Below are positions 6,700-13,100 of a stretch of 20,943 nt of DNA, piece by piece (the first letter of the stretch is position 1; every line of letters begins with the position of its first letter). Source of the stretch: an uncultured Dorea sp. GTDB lineage: Bacteria > Bacillota_A > Clostridia > Lachnospirales > Lachnospiraceae. The position numbers and the translations under genes are program-made. Where the stretch lies: the NCBI GenBank assembly GCA_910579015.1, contig CAJTRO010000026.1, positions 1 to 20,943 of the forward strand. Reading direction: 5' to 3'. A model generated the notes under the pieces. That model was not told the DNA's origin. It ran no database searches and saw nothing but the letters and a program-made list of their open reading frames with translations.

Positions 6700-7392
6700 T
6701 TACAGCTTCTTATTATCAGATGCGCCCCTCTTATGCCTGCGGTAAACAACCCCTGCGGCCACAACAGCTATAGCTATTCCCGCCGTCCCGGCAGCTATGT
6801 ATGGAAGGCGTGCATCCGCATTCCCGCCGCCTGCCTGAGACGCTTTGGCCGAATCGTCATCAAGAGCCGGCATCTCTTCTCCCGTCCGGTCCTCCAACAC
6901 CATATTCACGGCTTCTTTACCACACACGACACGGAATGCATCCTCTGAATCAGCCAGATGCACGCCCGTGCCGGCAGTCTTTTCTTCACTGTCCACTACG
7001 GTCAGACTACAGACTTTTAGCGAATCATTCTTAAAAACCGGATAATCCACCGACGATCTTCTTGCAGATACGTAGATACTCAGGATGTTGGTCTCGCTGT
7101 TATAACGCGATTCACATACCCTTGCACGCTTTCTGGCCTCCTCCGAGAACTCCACCTCAGGTTCGGCGTCCACGTACAGCTTCAGCCGGAATGTGGCTAT
7201 GCGCTTCTCTGTCGCACCTGGAAAATGCAAGTTTACGGAAGCCGCCCCGTCTTCACTCACACAATTGATCCACGCTTTATCCGCTCCGCTCTCTTTCTTC
7301 TCTTTACTCTCTTCTGCGGAAACCGCCTTAAGAGGCAGTAATGTGACAAATGCAAACACCGCCATTGCCATACTTAATATATATCTTCTCAT
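6700..7392 (-). CDS. Secreted, membrane-anchored cohesin-like protein, paralogue of the gene at 8922-10172
   Basis: The 230-residue product has a signal peptide (1-26, cleavage near VSA|EE), a single soluble domain (about 38-170), a short acidic/Gly linker (170-195) and one C-terminal transmembrane segment (about 197-216) with a basic tail (YRRHKRG). No sortase motif is visible. The domain aligns by eye with residues 33-168 of the 416-residue protein: shared features are ITT/IAT-x-x-LKL-x-V, VxFSE, ARVxExRYxS, NIxxIY, DxL(N/K)V and SxDAxxVVxG. The signal peptides are also alike (MAVFAF...LPL), and so are the untranslated regions. A cohesin-like beta-sandwich is inferred from context and from strand pattern, not proven. 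AAAGGAG lies 6 nt before the ATG. It is monocistronic or read with the downstream gene. Confidence 0.8.
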   Translation of the reverse strand: MRRYILSMAMAVFAFVTLLPLKAVSAEESKEKKESGADKAWINCVSEDGAASVNLHFPGATEKRIATFRLKLYVDAEPEVEFSEEARKRARVCESRYNSETNILSIYVSARRSSVDYPVFKNDSLKVCSLTVVDSEEKTAGTGVHLADSEDAFRVVCGKEAVNMVLEDRTGEEMPALDDDSAKASQAGGGNADARLPYIAAGTAGIAIAVVAAGVVYRRHKRGASDNKKL

Positions 7393-7431
7393 ACTCTTCT
7401 CCTTTTACCGCCTAAGAAACTATTTTCCTTA

Positions 7432-7460
7432 ATTATATTGCACCCTCAGGCGAATGTAAA
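7432..7460 (-). promoter_or_regulatory. Sigma-A promoter of the 230-residue surface protein gene
   Basis: The -35 TTTACA (7455-7460) and a perfect -10 TATAAT (7432-7437) are 17 bp apart. The short gap after the dus-like gene (90 nt) holds no clear terminator, so readthrough from upstream is possible as well. Confidence 0.75.
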
Positions 7461-7482
7461 GAGCTGTCATTACAGAATCCTG

Positions 7483-8412
7483 CTAAGCGTCCCCGGCAAA
7501 GCAGGCGTCCACCGCCTCTTCATATCTAACCGCCTTCTCCGCTTTCTTAATGCGCTTCAGCTGTTTACCGCTTCCCGGGAATGAGTTCCCCATATAGCAC
7601 CACAGTTCCTTCATCTTAAAGAGCACATTCCGGTCTCCCATACCGAGACTTCGATACTCCTCATAAACCAGATTATGAAATCTGCGAAGCCTGCTATAAT
7701 CCCGCTTCTCTCCTCTGGTAATCTCTCCGAGTAATCCCGGATCTGCAATGATTCCTCTCCCGATCATACAGGCCGGCACCGACGGAAATCTCCTCTCAAC
7801 AGCTTCCGCATCCTCCTTTGAACAGATATCGCCGTTATAACACAGCGGGCTGCCGCCCGCCTCGACCGCCGCCTCAAATACCTCAAGGTTCGGTCTGTTC
7901 CTGTAGAAATCCTTCTGTACCCTTGGGTGTATGATCAGTTCCTCAAGGGGATATTGACCATAGATCTTAAGCAGGCATTCAAATTCCTCCGGATCATCCC
8001 TTCCGATTCTGGTCTTAATGGATATCCGGGCCTTCGTCTTTGAAAAAACTTCATCCAGAAAACGGTCGAGCCCTTCCGGATCTGCCAGAAACCCCGAACC
8101 CCTTCCTTTTGACACCACCGTCTTCGACGGACATCCCAGATTCAGATTAATCTCGTCATATCCATAATACGCCAGCTTCTCTTCCGTCCTCAGGAAATCT
8201 TCGCTTCGGTTGGTCAATATCTGCGGCACCAGATACATGCCTTCATTATTCTCCGGCAGGATCTCTGCAAGCTCCTTCGCCGTAAAGCCTTTCTTCGTGT
8301 GAGGCGACAAAAAAGGGGTAAAGTATTTATCCATCGGCGCAAAACAGGCATGGTACGCTTTTCTGTATATTCTTGTCGTAATTCCTTCTAATGGTGCAAG
8401 ATAATATTTCAT
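7483..8412 (-). CDS. tRNA-dihydrouridine synthase family protein
   Basis: An FMN-dependent TIM-barrel enzyme of 309 residues that reduces uridine to dihydrouridine in tRNA. Seen in order: the N-terminal MKYYLAPLEGIT strand that cradles FMN, LVPQI near 61, the NLNLGCPSK loop with the proton-donor Cys94, SIKTRIG with Lys133, IIHPRVQKDFY with His162, YNGDI (192-196) and MIGRGIIADP (216-225) for phosphate binding. The last 70 residues form the usual C-terminal helical domain. The second position of the canonical MAPM/GVT motif is altered (APLEGIT), as in many clostridial members, so I cannot assign Dus subclass A, B or C. GGAAAGG precedes the ATG. Its position between two related surface-protein genes looks incidental. 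Confidence 0.93.
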   Translation of the reverse strand: MKYYLAPLEGITTRIYRKAYHACFAPMDKYFTPFLSPHTKKGFTAKELAEILPENNEGMYLVPQILTNRSEDFLRTEEKLAYYGYDEINLNLGCPSKTVVSKGRGSGFLADPEGLDRFLDEVFSKTKARISIKTRIGRDDPEEFECLLKIYGQYPLEELIIHPRVQKDFYRNRPNLEVFEAAVEAGGSPLCYNGDICSKEDAEAVERRFPSVPACMIGRGIIADPGLLGEITRGEKRDYSRLRRFHNLVYEEYRSLGMGDRNVLFKMKELWCYMGNSFPGSGKQLKRIKKAEKAVRYEEAVDACFAGDA

Positions 8413-8447
8413 CCTTTGTAATATCCTTTCCCTTCATGGTAAATCCT

Positions 8448-8476
8448 ATCATACCACAGACCGGCGCGCCTTTCTA
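8448..8476 (-). promoter_or_regulatory. Possible extended -10 promoter of the dihydrouridine synthase gene
   Basis: -10 TATGAT (8448-8453) is preceded by TGG, an extended -10 element. The -35 TAGAAA (8471-8476) is poor but at the right 17-bp distance. Confidence 0.45.
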
Positions 8477-8513
8477 CAGGAATCCTCCGGCAGACACACT
8501 TTTTGCCAGCCGG

Positions 8514-8672
8514 CTACCCATCATTCCTTTCTATTCTGTCGGTTTTCGGAACACCTTCTATCTTCACGATATTCTTCTGCTGTTCCCGCCCTTTCTTCTC
8601 CTTCTGCTGCTCGGCCCTGCGCTTCGCGGCATATAAGTTAGATGGCAGAAGATCCAGTTTCAATTCCTTCAT
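8514..8672 (-). CDS. Possible small basic, Lys/Glu/Gln-rich protein
   Basis: A 52-residue frame (MKELKLDLLPSNLYAAKRRA...) lies 37 nt before the dihydrouridine synthase promoter. AAAGGAG is 10 nt before the ATG at 8672; another ATG at 8681 abuts it. The product would be cytosolic, with a charged helix (about 15-33) and no membrane segment. No family is recognised. A stem-loop lies directly upstream of the ribosome binding site. Support is the ribosome binding site and the sensible charge pattern only. The remainder of 8413-8921 holds promoter, hairpin and terminator elements and no other gene that I can support. Confidence 0.35.
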   Translation of the reverse strand: MKELKLDLLPSNLYAAKRRAEQQKEKKGREQQKNIVKIEGVPKTDRIERNDG

Positions 8673-8690
8673 AATCTGCATACTCCTTTC

Positions 8691-8711
8691 AGCAAGACAA
8701 GTTCTCTTGCT
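8691..8711 (-). promoter_or_regulatory. Stem-loop just upstream of a ribosome binding site
   Basis: AGCAAGA and TCTTGCT pair over 7 bp around a 7-nt loop and end 1 nt before AAAGGAG of the small frame. It could modulate translation initiation or stabilise the transcript. Confidence 0.4.
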
Positions 8712-8784
8712 AATAGTATGCACATGGCCGGCGGATCTATACCTGAAGACCGGGATATTACTGGAAATCCCCCAAAATCTCCAC

Positions 8785-8826
8785 AAAAAAAGACGCGGCA
8801 CAAATCCGTAAATTCATGCCGCATCT
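8785..8826 (-). terminator. Strong factor-independent terminator of the M60 peptidase operon
   Basis: AGATGCGGCA (minus 8826-8817) pairs over 10 bp, with one G-U, with TGCCGCGTCT (8800-8791). The loop is 16 nt and the stem is followed directly by a run of T residues. It lies about 95 nt past the stop of the 416-residue protein gene. Confidence 0.92.
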
Positions 8827-8921
8827 TATCTACAACTGTCCACACCGGCCTTAACGGTCCCGCCTCTTTCCGGTCACACCAGCTTTAGCGATAAACCTTC
8901 TTCTCTCCGGTCAGTTAGTTT

Positions 8922-10172
8922 CTAACGGTAACTCTTCTTTTTCTTTGTATAAACGGTAACACCTCCGGCTAAAGATGCGGCTGCCAGTATAAGATATAAC
9001 ATCACATTCGCATTGTCTCCGGTCTTCGCAGATGTTGCTCTGTTACCGCTGGTTCCATTCGTTCCGCTATTGTTCGTACCATTATTACTTCCGTTATCGG
9101 CCGCATTGTCTGTATAAGCCAGTGCATATGGTGAGAAGGAATCCGTACTGAACGTGATCGTGTCATCCTTAACCCTTGAGGCCAGTCCCTCTGCCATCAA
9201 GTCATCCTTGCAGTGGAACATCTTGTAAGTACGTCCGCCCTTTCTGAGAGTTTCCGGAATCTTAAGGCTCAGATCGATCATGCCTTCCAGCTGTGGGATC
9301 CTTATACCAGTCTCCAGAGCTTTTCCGTCATTCCCAAGAATCTCAGCGTAGATACTGATATCATAGTACTGTCCAACCGTCATTCCATTCAAACGGGCGG
9401 CAAACGCATCCTTCACATCCTGCGGTACATCAGCCTCCGAAAGCCCCGTCAGATCTAATCTGGAAACAATCTTATATTCCGGACCTGCTTCATTTAACAC
9501 TTCTGCATAATTATCCTTAATATAGGTAAGTACGTTCCTCTCGATCAAAGCCGCACTCTCCTTGGAGAGCGAAATCTCGTCTGACTCAGGCATTGTAAAT
9601 TCTGACTTTGATTCTGCATCCGGATCATCCGGAATCTCTGAGCCGCCCGGATCATCCGGATTCTTAACCAGATTCTCAACTGTTACCGCCTCGGCATCTC
9701 CCCAGCCGCGCACTACCATGAGCGCATCCGCATCCTCTGACAGGCTGACGCCGGATAATGCCACAGCCTCGCCGGACACCGTTGTCATAGACACTGTACC
9801 TACATTGAGTGTGTCTCCCTCGCCAAAAAGCGGCTCTACTCCTGCAATATATATATTCAGTGTGCTGTGATAACGAGTTTCATACACTCTTGCCTTGCTT
9901 GTAACGTCCTCGCTGAAAGTCACCACTGGATCATTAAACCCATTTCCCGATGCCGAACCTACATTCACATCGAGTTTCAAACTCAACGTGGTAATCCCTT
10001 CCTTCGCCGCATTCGGAATACACATCTCTATGGCGTACTCTGTCTTGTCCTCATTGGCGGGCGTACAGGTTACGCCCACCTCCTTATCCGTATTTGCAGC
10101 GGTTACCCGCAGCGGCAGCATTGCGATAAATGCGAACACTGCCATTATCATACCTAATCTAAATTTCTTCAT
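8922..10172 (-). CDS. Cell-surface protein with N-terminal cohesin-like domain and C-terminal sorting-type anchor
   Basis: The 416-residue product has a signal peptide (1-26) and a beta-rich domain (about 30-168) that I judge cohesin-like from its strand pattern and its place beside a dockerin protein. A Pro/Asp linker (170-190) follows, then a second domain (about 195-355) ending FSTDSFSPYALAYTD, a module common in clostridial wall proteins. Next come a Gly/Asn/Ser/Thr-rich stalk (356-380) and SAKTGD (381-386) with a hydrophobic span (389-407) and KKKK. This is the layout of a sortase substrate, but Ala replaces the usual Pro of PKTGD. It starts 20 nt after the M60 peptidase stop with its own AAAGGAG 6 nt upstream, so it is the second gene of that operon, before a strong terminator. 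Inferred role: tethering the dockerin-bearing peptidase to the cell surface. Confidence 0.8.
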   Translation of the reverse strand: MKKFRLGMIMAVFAFIAMLPLRVTAANTDKEVGVTCTPANEDKTEYAIEMCIPNAAKEGITTLSLKLDVNVGSASGNGFNDPVVTFSEDVTSKARVYETRYHSTLNIYIAGVEPLFGEGDTLNVGTVSMTTVSGEAVALSGVSLSEDADALMVVRGWGDAEAVTVENLVKNPDDPGGSEIPDDPDAESKSEFTMPESDEISLSKESAALIERNVLTYIKDNYAEVLNEAGPEYKIVSRLDLTGLSEADVPQDVKDAFAARLNGMTVGQYYDISIYAEILGNDGKALETGIRIPQLEGMIDLSLKIPETLRKGGRTYKMFHCKDDLMAEGLASRVKDDTITFSTDSFSPYALAYTDNAADNGSNNGTNNSGTNGTSGNRATSAKTGDNANVMLYLILAAASLAGGVTVYTKKKKSYR

Positions 10173-10192
10173 GTTCTACTCCTTTTATCGCC

Positions 10193-13100
10193 TTATTTCT
10201 TCTTGCCACTCAAAGTTATGTTCGGAAGCTCGGCCGGCATCTCCTCGAATATACAATCGCTGACCAGACGCTGTCCCTTATTGGTCGTAGCTTCGTCCAC
10301 TCGGTACAACTCAGCCCGTACCTTCTCAAGCTTATTAAGATCTGCATCCTTCGGATCGATCCAGTAGATCCAGGTTCCGTCAAAGTCATCCTTGATCACT
10401 TCGTCTGAATCATCCACATCTGAGAAGATTACCTGATATGCCTTCAACTCATTCTTATCGTTCAGACCGCCGACAATATTGCCGTCCTGATCATACAGTA
10501 TCACGACATTGTATGCGGCATTGCCCTTATACCGTCCGGTAAATACGATGGATCCTGCCTTTATCACATCCCCATCCTTATCTCCGTACTTGTAATCCTC
10601 CGCCAGCGTACCGATCGCTGTCGTGCCGTCGCCTTCCGTCTTACGGAACTCTACGTCATCTCCTGTTACGCCCAGTACATCCAGTTCGGATATCGCAATC
10701 TCAGTACCTGTCTGCCCCTTGATCGCCAGCTTAACTGCCGACGTCTGGTATAACGCGATATTGGAGCTGTCCTTAATACCAAAGTTCACAGTATTAACCT
10801 TGTCAGTGAATGTTCCGCTTGCCGCCTCTACCCACTCATTCTTCTCATTGCGGACAAAGACGCTGTAGTCCTTAATCGGCGTACCGCTGTTTACGGTATA
10901 CTTAAATCCGGCTATTGTAACCTCCTGATTCAGTTCAATCACAACCTCAGCATTGGCTTTGACCGTACCCGTATAAGTCGTAGCAGTATCATTGTCAACT
11001 GCCGTCATGATCGGATCTTCCGCCTGCGGACCGCAAGTATCCTCTTTCTCGTCTTCCCCGCCGTCGGCTGACTTGCTGGTAGCATCCATATTATTGGTAC
11101 TTACACTCCAGTAGGTCTTGTCAACCTCACCCTGATGCTTAATCTTCACCGGAGCCAGACGTAATGCCTTCGAACGGTTCAGATGCTGGTCGATCGCTGT
11201 CACCTCGTAGGTTACTACACGATTGTTCATTGTCGTAATTGTATCTGTAAATGTATCTTCCGTAACAAATCCGGCTATCTGTTTCTCCTCATCTCCGTTG
11301 GAAGTAATGCAGCGTACAATCTCATATCCAAGGACGTCCGCCTCATTCACTCCTGAAACCAGGTTGAACTGCATGTTCACCTTGTTCGCGGCATTCGGAT
11401 CCACTGCTGCCGTCGTAGTCGTACTGTTAAGAGCCTCTGTATCTGCCTTGGCAAACGCTCCTGCTGGATTCGCAAGACGGTATACCCTGGACTCATCATT
11501 TACATAATAGATCGCCCTTGTCTCCTTCGGGAACTGTCCCGCATAGCTGATCGTGTCCGCATCCGGAGTCATACCCCAGCGTTCGAAGAATTCAAGAACA
11601 TCCTTCTCTGCCGCGGCACAGGCCAGACGCATCAGATCCTGATCCTTATCGCCGCAGAGCGACAGGATAATATCATTTGGTGTCGGAGCCCTTCCCGGAT
11701 TCCTTGAGTAACTATCCACTCTCGCAAAGAACAGGTTCGCAAGCTGCTCATTATAATCGGAATATGTCATGTAATTCAGGCCATTATCATACGCCAGATG
11801 CAGCTGCCAGTACATACCCAGCTGTGTAAATACATTCGTGGCGCGTCCCTTCGTTCCTGAGGTTACCTTGTCATATACGTTCGAATATTTGAAACGTACA
11901 GAATCATTCGTATCCTTTGCCTGGGCAAGTACGGCGAAATAGTTGTTCGTAATCTCTGCAACCGCATAAGTACCCTGGTTGATACAATGCCCGATCTCAT
12001 GGGCGATTCCCCATCCATAATACTGGCCGCTCTCATACTTTCCGTTATTATGCTTTACGGTCACACCGCTCATCAGGCCCGTTGCGGATCCCCATTCGAT
12101 ACCGATATGGTTACCGGATGCATACATGAATGCTCCTGCAAACATCGTCTGATAACGGATATTCTGATGATTTGCCGGGAAACGGTCTTTCACATCAACG
12201 GCTGTTTCCTTGCCGCCAACGGTATACGTACTGTTCTTGGTCAATCCCTTATGCTGGTAGAACAGATACATCATGTTCTCCATAGCTTCCATGGAAGTCA
12301 CCAGCTTCCTTGCCTTCTCCTGCGTGCTTCCGTTTCCAAGCCCTGCAAGAATCTGCTGTGCCGGAAGTGAAAGCATCATTGTATCCAGCATAATATCAGA
12401 TGCTCCAAGGATACAGTCTGTTGCTTTGTAATCATATTTTACAAGCTTGTTGTCAGAATTCAGGTGTACCTCATCATGCTTCTCCTTAATTCCGGCAACA
12501 TATGTTTCCAGCTTGCCGACGTACTCTTCTGCCCTGCTCTGACGCTCCTGTGCGCTCGCCTCATCCATCTTGCCATAGAGATCAAGCATCGGCACCTGTA
12601 CGCCGCCGCTCACACGTACAGCGTATCTGTCATTCGCATTATTGCTCGTATACTGGACATACAGAGCTCCGCCTGTCTCTGCCGCCTGTGACCAGAGCTT
12701 CGGAATCGTAACTGTATTCTTTCCAATCTTAAGCGTTGCCACTACCTTGAACATAGACGCCGCTTCTGAATGATACTGCGTGCTTACCAGCTGCAAGTTC
12801 GTACCGTCGCCGGTTCTCTTGGTGTTGTGACCTACATAGACTGTGATCTCCTCTCCGGCCGCCGCCGTAACACCTAACGGCTGCCAGGAGTTCAGTCCGC
12901 CAAATCCACGGCCTGCATCCCTGGTATTAATTGTATTATGAACCTCAACCGCTTTTCCAAGATCCTTACAATCCAGTATATCCTGTGCAGTCTGGAGCTC
13001 CTGTTCCAGATATTTCTTATCCGGATGGTATTCCTTGCTGACCGGATCTACCGTATTGATCCTCTTCTTCAGCGCATCAATCGTCGCCTGAGTGACATCC

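Noticed and set aside
6790..6810. LPYIA in the 230-residue protein as an LPxTG-type sortase motif
   Set aside because: It lacks the Thr-Gly pair, and the sequence leads directly into a membrane span with a basic tail.
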